Source: Pseudopelobacter sp964542535 (GTDB taxonomy: Bacteria; Desulfobacterota; Desulfuromonadia; Geobacterales; Pseudopelobacteraceae). Taken from it: a stretch of 64,000 bases of DNA. The stretch covers positions 62,001 to 126,000 of the forward strand of contig CAZIUE010000010.1 in assembly GCA_964542535.1 (NCBI GenBank). Direction: 5' to 3'. The notes beneath the pieces were generated by a model. It saw nothing but the letters and a program-made list of their open reading frames with translations, was not told where the DNA came from and did not search any database. Position numbers and translations under genes: made by a program. Below are positions 16,575-26,159 of this stretch, piece by piece (positions within the stretch are counted from its first letter, which is position 1; every line of letters begins with the position of its first letter).

Positions 16575-19500
16575 ATGATCGAACGAATCATCGAATATTC
16601 CGCACGCAATCGGGTGGTGGTGGTCCTCTTCTACGCTCTGATCGTCGCCTGGGGCGTGTGGGCGGTGTACCGGACGCCGGTGGATGCCATCCCGGACCTG
16701 TCCGACAACCAGGTGATCGTCTTCACCGAATACCAGGGCCGCTCCCCCCAGGTGGTTGAAAACCAGGTTACCTATCCCCTGGTGTCCAACCTGCAGGGGC
16801 TGCCGCGGGTCAAGGCGGTGCGGGCATCATCTGCCTTCGGCTTCTCCATGATCTACGTGATCTTCGACGACAAGGCCGACATCTACTGGGCCAGGACCCG
16901 GGTGCTGGAGCGGCTCAACTACGCCGCCTCACTGCTTCCCCCGGGAGTCGTGCCGACCCTGGGGCCGGACGGAACCGGCGTGGGACACGTCTTCTGGTAC
17001 ACCATCCAGGGGAAGGGGTATGACCTGGAGCAGCTGCGCACCCTGCAGGACTGGTTCGTGCGCTACCAGCTCAACACCGTAGCGGGGGTGGCGGAGGTGG
17101 CCTCCATCGGCGGTTTCGTGCGGGAATATCAGGTTGACCTGGACCCGGTGAAACTGCAGGCCTACCGGGTTTCCATCGGCCAGGTCATGGAGGCGCTGGG
17201 AAAGGCGAACAAGGATGTGGGCGGCAGGCTGGTGGAACAGGCTGACGCCGAGTTTCTCATCCGCGGCAAGGGCTATGTGCAGTCGCTTGCCGACGTGGAA
17301 CATGTCGTTGTCGGCACCGACATGCGGGGCACGCCCGTCTACGTCAGGAACCTGGGAACGGTGCAGCTGGGCGGGGCCATCCGCAGGGGCATGCTGGATC
17401 TGAACGGCGAAGGGGAGGCGGTTGGCGGGATCATCGTCATGCGCTACGGCGAGAACGCCAAGGACGTCATCAAGCGGGTCAAGGAGAAGATCGCGGCGCT
17501 TTCCAAAGGGCTCCCGCCGGGGGTCAGCATCCAGGCTTTCTACGACCGTTCCGATCTGATCGACCGTTCCATCAATACGCTGAAGACTGCTTTGACCGAG
17601 ATGTGCATCGTGGTCGTCTGTATCGTCCTGCTCTTCCTGCTCCATTTCCAGAGCTCCCTGGTGGTTGTGCTGACCCTGCCGGTAGCCATCCTGGCCTCGT
17701 TCATTACCATGAAGTACTTGGGGATCACGTCAAATATCATGTCCCTGGGGGGAATCGCCATTGCCATCGGGGAACTGGTGGATGCCGGCGTGGTCATGGT
17801 GGAGAACTGTTACCGCCGGCTTTCCGAACTACCCGAGGCCGAACGGGGCGAGCGGAGGCTGGAGGTGATTATCGCCGCATCCAAGCGGGTGGGGCCGGCC
17901 ATCTTCTCCTCCATGGTGGTGATCATCCTCTCCTTCGTGCCCATATTCCTGCTGGAGGGGCAGGAGGGGAAGCTGTTCCACCCCCTGGCCTTCACCAAGA
18001 CATTCGCCATGATCGCGGCCGCGGTGATCGCCGTGACCCTGGTGCCGGTGCTCTCCTACTGGTTCCTGCGGGGCAGGATGCCCGACGAGGAGAAGAACCC
18101 GGTTTCCCGCTTCTTCATCGCCCTTTACTCCCCTGTGCTGCGCTGGTGCCTGGCCTGGCCAAAGACGGTTATCGCGCTGAATCTGATGGCGCTGCTGATC
18201 GCGATTCCGGTATTCATGAAAATGGGATCCGAATTCATGCCCCCCCTGGACGAGGGGTCGTTGTTGTACATGCCGGTGACGCTCCCCAATATTTCCATGA
18301 CCGAGGCCAAACGGCTGATTCAGGTGCAGGATGCGGTGATCAAGCGTGTTCCCGAGGTTGAGGGGGTGCTGGGCAAGGTGGGGCGGGCCGAAACCTCCAC
18401 CGATCCGGCGCCGGTTTCCATGTTCGAGAGCATCATCATCCTCAAGCCCAAGGAGAAGTGGCGACCAGGGGTCACCAAGGCCGATATCGTGGCCGAACTG
18501 GATGCCAAACTCCAGATCCCCGGCGTGCGCAACGGCTGGACCCAGCCGATCATCAACCGCATCAACATGCTCTCCACCGGCGTGCGCACCGATCTGGGAG
18601 TCAAGATTTACGGCAGCGACCTGAACGTGCTGAAACAGCTGGCCGTGCAGGCCGAGGGCATACTCAAGGATATTCCGGGCGCCGCCGATGTGGTGGCCGA
18701 GCGCGTGACCGGTGGCAGCTATCTGGACATCGACATCGATCGTCAGGCAGCGGCCCGCTACAACCTGAACGTGGGAGATATCCAGGATGTCATCGAAACC
18801 GCCCTGGGAGGGCAATCCCTGACCACCGTGGTGGAGGGGCGCAACCGTTTCCCGGTTCGCCTGCGCTACCTGCGTGAATACCGTGACAGTATCCCGGCCA
18901 TCGGGAGGATTCTTGTGTCGTCAAACGGCGGTGAGACCCAGGTTCCCCTTTCACTGGTGACGCGGATGCATGTATCCACGGGTGCGCCGGAGATCAACAG
19001 CGAAGGGGGGTTGCTCCGCTCGGTGGTGTTCCTGAACGTACGCAACCGGGACTTGGGGGGCTTCGTCACCGATGCTCGCCAGGTCCTGGAGAAAAACCTC
19101 AAGCTCCCCCCCGGTTACTACGTCTCGTGGTCCGGTCAGTGGGAGAACAAGCTGCGGGCCACGAAGCGCCTGCAGATACTCGTTCCGGTGGGGCTTGTGA
19201 TCATTTTCGCGATTCTGTATTTCACCTTCAGGTCGCTGATCGAGGCGCTGATGGTCATGCTTTCGGTTCCTTTTGCCCTGGTGGGCGGGGTCTATCTGGT
19301 GGCGCTTCTGGGGTACAACATGTCCGTGGCGGTCTGGGTCGGCTTCATCGCCCTGTACGGGGTAGCGGTGGAGACGGGGGTCGTTATGGTAGTGTACCTG
19401 CACGAGGCGCTGGACAAACGCATACAGAGGGGAGGTGTTACCGAAGAAGACATCCGGGAGGCCACCTTTGAGGGGGCCGTGCAGCGCCTGCGCCCCAAGC

Positions 19501-19715
19501 TGATGACCGTGGCCACCTCCCTGATCGGCCTGATACCGCTCCTGTGGGCCACCGGCACGGGAGCGGACGTGATGAAGCCCATCGCGGCGCCGGTCATTGG
19601 TGGCATGTTCTCGTCCACCATCCATGTGCTCGTCATGACACCGGTTATCTTCATCATCATGAAAACACGGGACCTGAAGAAGGGCACCCTCAGATACTCC
19701 GGAATGGAGACCTAG
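16575..19715 (+). CDS. cusA: CusA/CzcA heavy-metal RND efflux pump
   Basis: The 1046-residue inner-membrane pump has the full 12-segment RND layout with two large periplasmic loops. In TM4 the sequence IAIAIGELVDAGVVMVEN places D403 and E410 at the proton-relay positions equivalent to CusA D405 and E412. The HME-RND signature and the metal-binding domain on the adjacent adaptor favour Cu(I)/Ag(I) over zinc/cobalt, but the methionine relay was not mapped residue by residue. It is third in the efflux operon, 71 bases after the adaptor. Confidence 0.93.
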   Translation: MIERIIEYSARNRVVVVLFYALIVAWGVWAVYRTPVDAIPDLSDNQVIVFTEYQGRSPQVVENQVTYPLVSNLQGLPRVKAVRASSAFGFSMIYVIFDDKADIYWARTRVLERLNYAASLLPPGVVPTLGPDGTGVGHVFWYTIQGKGYDLEQLRTLQDWFVRYQLNTVAGVAEVASIGGFVREYQVDLDPVKLQAYRVSIGQVMEALGKANKDVGGRLVEQADAEFLIRGKGYVQSLADVEHVVVGTDMRGTPVYVRNLGTVQLGGAIRRGMLDLNGEGEAVGGIIVMRYGENAKDVIKRVKEKIAALSKGLPPGVSIQAFYDRSDLIDRSINTLKTALTEMCIVVVCIVLLFLLHFQSSLVVVLTLPVAILASFITMKYLGITSNIMSLGGIAIAIGELVDAGVVMVENCYRRLSELPEAERGERRLEVIIAASKRVGPAIFSSMVVIILSFVPIFLLEGQEGKLFHPLAFTKTFAMIAAAVIAVTLVPVLSYWFLRGRMPDEEKNPVSRFFIALYSPVLRWCLAWPKTVIALNLMALLIAIPVFMKMGSEFMPPLDEGSLLYMPVTLPNISMTEAKRLIQVQDAVIKRVPEVEGVLGKVGRAETSTDPAPVSMFESIIILKPKEKWRPGVTKADIVAELDAKLQIPGVRNGWTQPIINRINMLSTGVRTDLGVKIYGSDLNVLKQLAVQAEGILKDIPGAADVVAERVTGGSYLDIDIDRQAAARYNLNVGDIQDVIETALGGQSLTTVVEGRNRFPVRLRYLREYRDSIPAIGRILVSSNGGETQVPLSLVTRMHVSTGAPEINSEGGLLRSVVFLNVRNRDLGGFVTDARQVLEKNLKLPPGYYVSWSGQWENKLRATKRLQILVPVGLVIIFAILYFTFRSLIEALMVMLSVPFALVGGVYLVALLGYNMSVAVWVGFIALYGVAVETGVVMVVYLHEALDKRIQRGGVTEEDIREATFEGAVQRLRPKLMTVATSLIGLIPLLWATGTGADVMKPIAAPVIGGMFSSTIHVLVMTPVIFIIMKTRDLKKGTLRYSGMET

Positions 19716-19750
19716 AAAGTTCGCGGAAATACGATGTAAGGAGGAACAAG

Positions 19751-20203
19751 GTGAAAAAACTATTGGTTGCAGCAGTGGCGTTTCAGGTGCTGGCAGTGCC
19801 TGCCGCATTTGCCGATGGTCGGGATGCGCATCAGGAACAGAGCATGATCAGCGGCAGGCCAGCCCATGTTGAGGTTGTGGGCGGTGTCAGGTCGACGTTT
19901 GTGGTCACGGATATGCGGAAGCAGATGAAGGGGATGGAACTCCCCCGAGGCATGAAGGATACCCATCATATCGCGGTGGAATTCAGGGACGCCACGAGTG
20001 GCAGGGCGCTGACCGCAGGAACGGTGAGGGTCAAGGTGCTGGGACCGGCGGGAAAGGAGCAGGTCAGGGACCTGATGGGCATGCATGGACATTTCGGTGC
20101 CGACTTCGACCTGTCACGGAAGGGGAGGTACGGCATCATGTGCAAGTTCCTGCTCCGGGACGACAGGACTCGTCAGGCGAAATTCTGGTACACCGTCAAG
20201 TAG
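19751..20203 (+). CDS. Small exported protein of the cus operon
   Basis: GTG 19751 follows a strong AAGGAGG and gives a 150-residue protein with a signal peptide (KKLLVAAVAFQVLAVPAAFA) and a beta-rich mature part with several Met and His residues (MRKQMKGMELPRGMKDTHH, LMGMHGH). The layout is like YtkA/FixH-type Ig-like periplasmic domains. Placement 35 bases after cusA suggests a copper-binding accessory or chaperone, which is inference; no firm family was recognised. Confidence 0.7.
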   Translation: MKKLLVAAVAFQVLAVPAAFADGRDAHQEQSMISGRPAHVEVVGGVRSTFVVTDMRKQMKGMELPRGMKDTHHIAVEFRDATSGRALTAGTVRVKVLGPAGKEQVRDLMGMHGHFGADFDLSRKGRYGIMCKFLLRDDRTRQAKFWYTVK

Positions 20204-20313
20204 GGCCGACCTGGTGCTGCCGGATGGTGGTATAGTTGTCTCCAGGAAATTACTGACGCGCGGATGACTGGGTACAGGAGTGTGATGCATGGACCGCGCA
20301 GGGAAGGATTACC

Positions 20314-20913
20314 ATGAGGGACCGGATATTCGTACTGCTTACGGCTCTGCTGGCGCTGGCTTCGGTCGCGGAATGCCAGGATATCCCCGGGCTTGCCGAG
20401 TGCGGGCTGAAGACCTTCCGGGAGATCGGCCGCAACGGCACCTGGTCCGGAAAGGAGTCGCCCGGCTGTCGGGTGAAGACCGCCGTGGAGCGTCGTAACG
20501 GCGGGATCTTCGTCACTACCTGGGTGATCGCCGATGCCGGCGAAGGGTGGACCAGGACCGCCTTCAGCGCTGCCATGGATCAGTCGGAGATCGGGGGAAA
20601 GAGGGCGCTTACCCGGGCCGGCAGTGATATCCTCACCCGGGCCCGACGCCTCCAGCGCTGCCTGGATTCCATCATCAGGGTCAACGATCCCCTGGAGTGC
20701 CGAGATCATGCCATCAGGTCCTCCGTGGTGGACGAGGAGAGCGGAACCGAGACCAGGCGGCTGGTCTGGCTGGACGATGACGGCCGCCATGCTGTCGTGG
20801 AGTATGCGTTCGGGAGCATGGCAGCCACCCCTACTCCGCCGGTGGATCTCTTCTCGGGGTACTACCTGCCGCCCAACATCAGCATCGATCTTCATCAGAG
20901 GAGGCGGCGGTAG
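20314..20913 (+). CDS. Exported protein of unknown function
   Basis: A 199-residue protein with a signal peptide (RIFVLLTALLALASVAEC) and four cysteines in the mature part that could form disulfides (AECGLK, PGCRV, QRCLD, LECRD). GGGAAGGATT precedes the start. I recognise no domain. It is on the same strand as the cus operon, 110 bases behind its last gene. Confidence 0.65.
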   Translation: MRDRIFVLLTALLALASVAECQDIPGLAECGLKTFREIGRNGTWSGKESPGCRVKTAVERRNGGIFVTTWVIADAGEGWTRTAFSAAMDQSEIGGKRALTRAGSDILTRARRLQRCLDSIIRVNDPLECRDHAIRSSVVDEESGTETRRLVWLDDDGRHAVVEYAFGSMAATPTPPVDLFSGYYLPPNISIDLHQRRRR

Positions 20914-20929
20914 CCGCCCCGTTTCTCCC

Positions 20930-21661
20930 TCACCTGCCGAACACCTTCCTGAGCAGTTCCGTTCCCCGTGCCATGGGCTCGGTCCTGATCTTCTTCTCTT
21001 CCTCCCCCAGCATCGTGAACAGGCCGTCCACCGCCCTGGTGGTGATGTAGCTGTCCAGATCCATGGCTCCCACGCTGCCGGCAAAGGGGATGGCGTTGAA
21101 GGACTCCACCATCTTGCCGTAGCGCTGGGCCACCCCCACGTTTTTCATGCTGTCCGCTATGACCGGTTTGAAGGATGCGAAGATCTTGTCGCCGGTCTTC
21201 TTCTTGAAGTACTCCGTGGCCGATGTGGTGCCCCCTTGCAGGATGCCGCGGGCATCCTCGAAGGTCATCTCCTTGATGGCGGCGACGAAGTACTCCGTTG
21301 CCTTGGGCGCCGCCTTTTCAGCGGCCCGGTTCATGCTGAGCACCAGATCGTCCACCTCCTTCTGGTAACCGAACCTGCCCAGCAGGTCCGCCGCCGACTG
21401 GATCTTCTTCGGCAGGAGGATCTTGATCGCCTGGTTGCCGAAGTAGCCGTCCTGTTGCGACACGGCCGTGACCGCCCTGGCCGCGCCGGTGGAGAGCGCC
21501 TCCTTCAGGCCGCTGCCGATGGTTGCATCGTCCAGGCCCCCGGTTGTCGTGCCGGTGAGCCCCAGGCTCTTGGTCAGATTGTCGAAGAATGCCGCCTGGG
21601 ATGGTACCCCGGCGCAGAGCAGCAGGAAAAGAAGGAAAACTGCGGGTAGCGCGTGTCTCAT
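20930..21661 (-). CDS. DUF4197 family exported protein
   Basis: Signal peptide (LPAVFLLFLLLCAGVPSQA) followed by the DUF4197 pattern: DNLTKSLG, GLKEALSTGAARAV, a KILLPKK block, FYVAAIK-like and TEYFKKKT segments, GLF near the end. The family is widespread, mostly helical, periplasmic or lipoprotein-like, with unknown role. ATG 21661 was chosen because it starts the signal; an upstream in-frame start adds 18 residues. Confidence 0.85.
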   Translation of the reverse strand: MRHALPAVFLLFLLLCAGVPSQAAFFDNLTKSLGLTGTTTGGLDDATIGSGLKEALSTGAARAVTAVSQQDGYFGNQAIKILLPKKIQSAADLLGRFGYQKEVDDLVLSMNRAAEKAAPKATEYFVAAIKEMTFEDARGILQGGTTSATEYFKKKTGDKIFASFKPVIADSMKNVGVAQRYGKMVESFNAIPFAGSVGAMDLDSYITTRAVDGLFTMLGEEEKKIRTEPMARGTELLRKVFGR

Positions 21662-21743
21662 CGTATCGCCTCCGGGTATGAAGTGTGCTGAAACGGACGG
21701 GGAAAACCATAGCATATCCGTTGCCCCCTGTCTCGCCTGGTGA

Positions 21744-22544
21744 CTATGCGCCGCTCCCCTGGGTTCGGGGGCTGTAATGTCGTTTGAGCCAGCGGCTCAG
21801 GCCGTCCAGCCCGGGGAAGAGCACCCGTTCGTTCACGTTGGCCTGGTCCAGCTTGTCGCGGATTTCCCATTTCAGGGAAGCGGGAATGATGATCTTGCGC
21901 GCCAGATAGGGGTACCGCGCCAGCCAGTCGTCCAGTACCATGTGGGGATCGGACATGACCGAGCAGAAGGCGTACTGGTTGACGATCCGGTCATCCACGG
22001 AGGGGGGCTCGAAGAAAATCACCATCTTTTCTCCGGCCAGGGCGTCCAGCTCATCCAGGGAGTTGATGGATTCGGAGAGGAGTTGCAGGGTCATCACGTT
22101 TGCCCCTTCGGCCAGCAGTTTTTCCCGCAGGCAGTCGGGGAGCAGTTCATGGGCCTTGACGTAATTCACCGCCCAGATCACGCCGTCCTGGTCGAACTTG
22201 TCGATGGAGGCGGTGGCGAAGTGCATCGCCACGAAGGGGGAGTAGGTCCAGTCCAGGACCCGCGTGGGGAGACCGAAGTGCTGGGCAACGGAGAGCCAGT
22301 GCCAGAGGGAGTCCCGCTCCACCACGCTCCGGTGGGCGTACTTCCTGAAATTACGCAGCAGGTGCCGCTCGACGTAGGCATAGTCTCCCCCCAGCCGGAT
22401 CAGGCTCGTTTCCAGGCGGTAGCCGGCGTTGGAGAGGCCACGGAAAGCGAAACGCGAGCGGAATCGCTGCAATCTGTCGTTCCAGGAATGGGCGAAGAGT
22501 TCGCTCTGCAGTTCGTCCCATGAGCCGGCTGTTACCGTTTCCAT
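21744..22544 (-). CDS. FRG-domain protein
   Basis: The FRG domain is named for the motif seen here as FAFRGLSNAGYRLETSLIR; the second family block QHFGLPTRVLDWTYSPFVAMHFA is also intact, covering nearly the whole of this 266-residue protein. The biochemical function is not established; FRG proteins are often found in or near mobile or defence loci, but the neighbours here are ordinary. It is alone on the strand between DUF4197 and DUF309 genes. Confidence 0.85.
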   Translation of the reverse strand: METVTAGSWDELQSELFAHSWNDRLQRFRSRFAFRGLSNAGYRLETSLIRLGGDYAYVERHLLRNFRKYAHRSVVERDSLWHWLSVAQHFGLPTRVLDWTYSPFVAMHFATASIDKFDQDGVIWAVNYVKAHELLPDCLREKLLAEGANVMTLQLLSESINSLDELDALAGEKMVIFFEPPSVDDRIVNQYAFCSVMSDPHMVLDDWLARYPYLARKIIIPASLKWEIRDKLDQANVNERVLFPGLDGLSRWLKRHYSPRTQGSGA

Positions 22545-22766
22545 GATGGCGCCTCCTCATCGTCTATGGCTGTGCGATCCCCCTGTCCGCCTTTGGGCGG
22601 AACTCCGTGCTGATAGTGTAACATAAAGCCCGCCAGGCAGACGGCGGCGCGGCAGGGATGGGGGCAGGCCGGGACGGGCATGACCGGTGCCCGGAAGGTG
22701 TGATGCCGGGCGGCTGGAGGCGGTTTCCCGTGGCGGGGAGACGGGAGGGAGTGGCGGCGGACGGGC

Positions 22767-23159
22767 TCAGTTCCGCGGGGAGAGGTGCAGCAGCGGGATC
22801 AGCGACGGGTCCACATCCTCCATGTGCTCCGGCCCCAGCCTGGTCAGGGCTTCCCGGAAACGGGCCGCCGCTGCCGCGAGTTCTCCGGCCGGGAGCGGTT
22901 GGGAGGAGGTGAAGCGCCGCAGACGCACGGCGCCCTTGTCCAGCAGGACCATGGCGCCCCGGTAGTTGCCGCTCTGCCAGTGGTGTAAGGCAGCGGCGAT
23001 CTGCAGGATGCCCTGGTAGAACTGGCGGCGCTCCCCCCGAGAATCCGCCCAGAGCGTTTCCAGGGTCTCATGGCAACGGAACCAGTCGCGCCGGTTGAAC
23101 TCGTCCGCCGCCTGTTGCAGCCTCATCCGCTCCGTGTACGATGGGGGCATGCCCTCCAT
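22767..23159 (-). CDS. DUF309 family protein
   Basis: The family signature EFNRRDWFRCHETLETLW and YQGILQIAAALHHWQSGNYRGA are both present in this 130-residue helical protein. Function unknown. An alternative start three codons downstream is possible. It ends the run of minus-strand genes that begins with the phospholipase-like gene at 24811. Confidence 0.87.
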   Translation of the reverse strand: MEGMPPSYTERMRLQQAADEFNRRDWFRCHETLETLWADSRGERRQFYQGILQIAAALHHWQSGNYRGAMVLLDKGAVRLRRFTSSQPLPAGELAAAAARFREALTRLGPEHMEDVDPSLIPLLHLSPRN

Positions 23160-23162
23160 GGC

Positions 23163-23894
23163 CTAGGGCGCCTTCGTTGTCGCCGGAGGCTGTGCGGCGG
23201 GCTGGGGAACGGCTGGTGCGGGGGACGGAGCTGCGGGGAGGGGAGGATGTTCAGGGACAGCTGCCGGTAACCGGGGCAGGAGGGACGGTTCCGGCCGCTC
23301 TCCGGGAAGCGTGGGGGCTGCCGTTGCGGGGGGAGGGGCTGTTGTCTCGGTCGCGGCGCCGGTTGCGGTGGTCGGGGCCCCGGCGTCGGGCCGGGCCTGC
23401 GGCTGGGGAGAGGGGGGAGGCGTCGTCTCTCCGTTTTTCCGTGCGGGCTCCGCTCCCGCCGGGGTGAGCGGGATGGTCAGGCGCTGTCCGATGGTCAGGC
23501 GGTAGGGATTGCGGATGCCGTTCATCCGCATCACCCGGGGAATGAGCCGCTCCGTCGCGGTGTCGGAGAGGCCGTAGCGACTGGAGAGGATCAGAAACAG
23601 GTGATCGCCGGAGCGCACGGTGTAGATGCTGGTTTCCTCGCCGTCGGCCGCATGGAGAGGAGCCGGGGCAGGCGCCCTGCGGGGGGGACGCGGTTTGCGA
23701 ACCTTCCTGGCCTTTCGCGGCGGAGTCCGGCGCAACTCCCTGAGATCGATGTCATAGGAAGGCTGGGGAAGATCCCGCGGGTTGATCTCGTACGGCTCCT
23801 GGCCGGCATATGCCACGAAAGCCGTCCAGAGCAGGCAGCCCAGCGTCACGCAGAGTATCCCCAGCCGCTTGTATCCATCAGTCATGTTCTTCAC
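23163..23894 (-). CDS. LysM-domain protein with proline-rich tail
   Basis: A membrane anchor or signal segment (LGILCVTLGCLLWTAFVAYA) is followed by a basic linker, one LysM domain (YTVRSGDHLFLILSSRYG to RLTIGQRLTIP, roughly residues 100-150) and a long Pro/Ala-rich tail. It likely binds peptidoglycan. GTG 23894 is proposed as start since AGGAG lies 8 bases before it and it overlaps the TGA of the upstream gene; an ATG three codons later is the alternative. Stop is three bases before the DUF309 start. Confidence 0.78.
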   Translation of the reverse strand: MKNMTDGYKRLGILCVTLGCLLWTAFVAYAGQEPYEINPRDLPQPSYDIDLRELRRTPPRKARKVRKPRPPRRAPAPAPLHAADGEETSIYTVRSGDHLFLILSSRYGLSDTATERLIPRVMRMNGIRNPYRLTIGQRLTIPLTPAGAEPARKNGETTPPPSPQPQARPDAGAPTTATGAATETTAPPPATAAPTLPGERPEPSLLPRLPAAVPEHPPLPAAPSPAPAVPQPAAQPPATTKAP

Positions 23895-24811
23895 GTTCTG
23901 TTCTCCTGTTCCGTTCGGTTGTTCATGTTCGTCTTGCCAACGCCGTACAGGCCGGTCAGCAGGTTGGCGCCGGGGGGGAGCGCGTCTGCCAGGCAGCCTG
24001 CCCGCTCCACCTGTCTGAAGATGGCCGTTGTCCGATCGACGGCTTCCCCGGCCAGACCGTCCGGTGTGGTGATGCTGGCGATGTCCGTGACCGGGTGTCG
24101 CCAGCTGCCGACTGAGTTGATCATGGCCAGATGATCGGAGGCATCGCCCCGTAGGGGGTAGAAGAGCTGGGCCTGTTCCCTGACGGGGGAGCCGGGTAGA
24201 GTTGCCAGCAGCAGGGCGGCCAGTTTCCAGGGTACGGCGTCGTACATCCCCTGGATGCGGCAGTGCAGCGCCAGTGCTTGCTCCAGTGTCCGGCGGTGGA
24301 GCCTTCCCCGGGGGTCGAACAGCAGGGCCATGGCGTCGGTCAGCAGCGGGACCAGGGACGGAGGTGCTGCGCACGCCAGGTGCCGCAGTGGCGGCCGGGC
24401 GCCCCGCCGCAGAAAGTAGATATCGAGGGCGGTTTCCAGCCGGTAGTGCCGGCCGATGGACTCCACGCCGCTCAGGGCGTACACGTAGGGGTGGAAGACC
24501 ATGTCGGTCTGCATGTGGCTGACAACCCCCAGCAGACAGGCCATCAGAGGCTGGGGGAGGGTGCCGTCATATCTGGCCTCGGCCTCAACGAGCGGCTGGA
24601 AGCTATTGCCCCGGGAGTCGTGGAAATCGTCCGCCAGCTTGAGGGCCGTGGCGCTGTTGGGGCCGCGGACCAGGTGCAACAGGGTGTCGGGAAGCACCGC
24701 CCCCCCCAGGTAGGCCAGGTGATGGCGGGAGATGATGTCGGCTAGCCTGCTTCCCGTCAACCGTTGGGCCGCGCGCTCTGCCAGAATCCAGTGAGTTATT
24801 TCCTTGGGCAT
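23891..24811 (-). CDS. Zinc-dependent phospholipase C-like protein
   Basis: The N-terminus MPKEITHWILAERAA and histidine/aspartate-rich segments (LGGAVLPDTLLH, DDFHDSRG, GVVSHMQTDMVFHP) fit the zinc-dependent phospholipase C fold, with many candidate metal ligands. It lacks a signal peptide, so a cytoplasmic role is likely and the substrate is unknown. Length 306 residues. ATG 24811 has GGGGAGC before it; the stop overlaps the LysM gene start, suggesting coupling. Confidence 0.78.
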   Translation of the reverse strand: MPKEITHWILAERAAQRLTGSRLADIISRHHLAYLGGAVLPDTLLHLVRGPNSATALKLADDFHDSRGNSFQPLVEAEARYDGTLPQPLMACLLGVVSHMQTDMVFHPYVYALSGVESIGRHYRLETALDIYFLRRGARPPLRHLACAAPPSLVPLLTDAMALLFDPRGRLHRRTLEQALALHCRIQGMYDAVPWKLAALLLATLPGSPVREQAQLFYPLRGDASDHLAMINSVGSWRHPVTDIASITTPDGLAGEAVDRTTAIFRQVERAGCLADALPPGANLLTGLYGVGKTNMNNRTEQENRT

Positions 24812-25075
24812 GGTTCGCTCCCCGGGAGGTGCCGTGCGCCGCGGTTTCTCCCGCCAATGGCTCGTCTGGCGGCACTCCGGCGTCATGGTATCCTGGTATA
24901 TGCCATTTGCGTCTGGCCGTCCAGCGGGTTGTCACGGGGGCGCCTACCGTCCGGGGCAGGGGGGCTCCCACTCCCCCTTGGTTCCTCCGTTGAAAAGTGT
25001 TATGGTGACAGCCTTGATTCCATCGCCCCGACCCGGGCCGGACAACGGCGCCCGCCGGTTCGGCGGAGAGACCCC

Positions 25076-26062
25076 ATGACCATGAACACACATCCCTTCC
25101 AGACCCTGACCCCGGAATTCGTCATGGACAGCGTGGAGAGCCAGGGCTTCCGCTGCGACTGTCGCACCCTGGCGCTCAACAGCTACGAGAACCGCGTCTA
25201 CCAGGTGGGCGTCGAGGAGGGGGAGCCGCTCATCGCCAAATTCTACCGCCCCGACCGTTGGAGCGACGGCCAGATCAGGGAGGAGCACCTGTTCTGCCTC
25301 AGCCTGGCGGAGCAGGAGTTGCCGGTGGTGGCTCCCTGGCGCAACGACGAGGGGGAGACCCTCTTTTGCCGGGGAATATTCCGTTTCGCCCTCTACCCCC
25401 GCCAGGGGGGGCGGGCACCCGAGTTCGACAACCTGGACAATCTGCTGATCCTGGGGCGCATGCTGGGGCGCATTCACGCCATCGGCGCGCTGCGGAGTTT
25501 CGAGGAGCGGCCGACCCTGGATAGCCGCGGTTTTGGTCACGAGAGCGTGGCCCTGGTGCGGGAACGCTTCATTCCCGACGAGTACCGGGAGAGCTACATC
25601 GCCCTTACCGAGCTTCTGCTGGCACGGATCGACGCCATCCTGGCCGAGGCCGGCCCGGTACGCCTCATCCGCACCCATGGCGACTGCCATGCCGGCAACA
25701 TCCTCTGGCGCGATGACGCGCCGCATTTCGTTGACTTCGACGATGCCCGCATGGCTCCGGCGGTTCAGGATCTGTGGATGATGCTCTCCGGTGACCGCCA
25801 CCGCAGGACGGCCCAGCTGGAGGTGCTGATCAGGGGGTATCGCGAGTTCCGGGATTTCGACCCGCGGGAGCTGCGCCTGGTGGAGGCGCTGCGTACCCTG
25901 CGCATGCTGCACTACAGCGCCTGGCTGGCCCGGCGCTGGCAGGACCCGCTCTTTCCCGCCGCCTTTCCCTGGTTCAACAGCGTGCGCTACTGGGGTGAGC
26001 AGATCCTGCTGCTGCGCGAGCAGCTGGCGCTTCTGGACGAACCGCCGCTGGAACTGGAATAG
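25076..26062 (+). CDS. srkA: Stress-response Ser/Thr kinase (SrkA/YihE family)
   Basis: SrkA is a kinase with aminoglycoside phosphotransferase-like fold that protects against stress-induced death in E. coli. The catalytic loop THGDCHAGNILWRD and the metal-binding VDFDDARMAP are intact, and the N-terminal block NSYENRVYQVG matches the family. At 328 residues the length is normal. ATG 25076 has GGAGAGA before it; a long open stretch upstream is not part of the protein. Confidence 0.92.
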   Translation: MTMNTHPFQTLTPEFVMDSVESQGFRCDCRTLALNSYENRVYQVGVEEGEPLIAKFYRPDRWSDGQIREEHLFCLSLAEQELPVVAPWRNDEGETLFCRGIFRFALYPRQGGRAPEFDNLDNLLILGRMLGRIHAIGALRSFEERPTLDSRGFGHESVALVRERFIPDEYRESYIALTELLLARIDAILAEAGPVRLIRTHGDCHAGNILWRDDAPHFVDFDDARMAPAVQDLWMMLSGDRHRRTAQLEVLIRGYREFRDFDPRELRLVEALRTLRMLHYSAWLARRWQDPLFPAAFPWFNSVRYWGEQILLLREQLALLDEPPLELE

Positions 26063-26159
26063 CTCTCCGGTCCGTGGTGCGGTATAGGGATGCCGTGCGG
26101 AGAGAGCAACGGCGCGGTCGCTCGCCCTCCGGCGGCTTTGTTAACCAGTCGAGGAAGCC

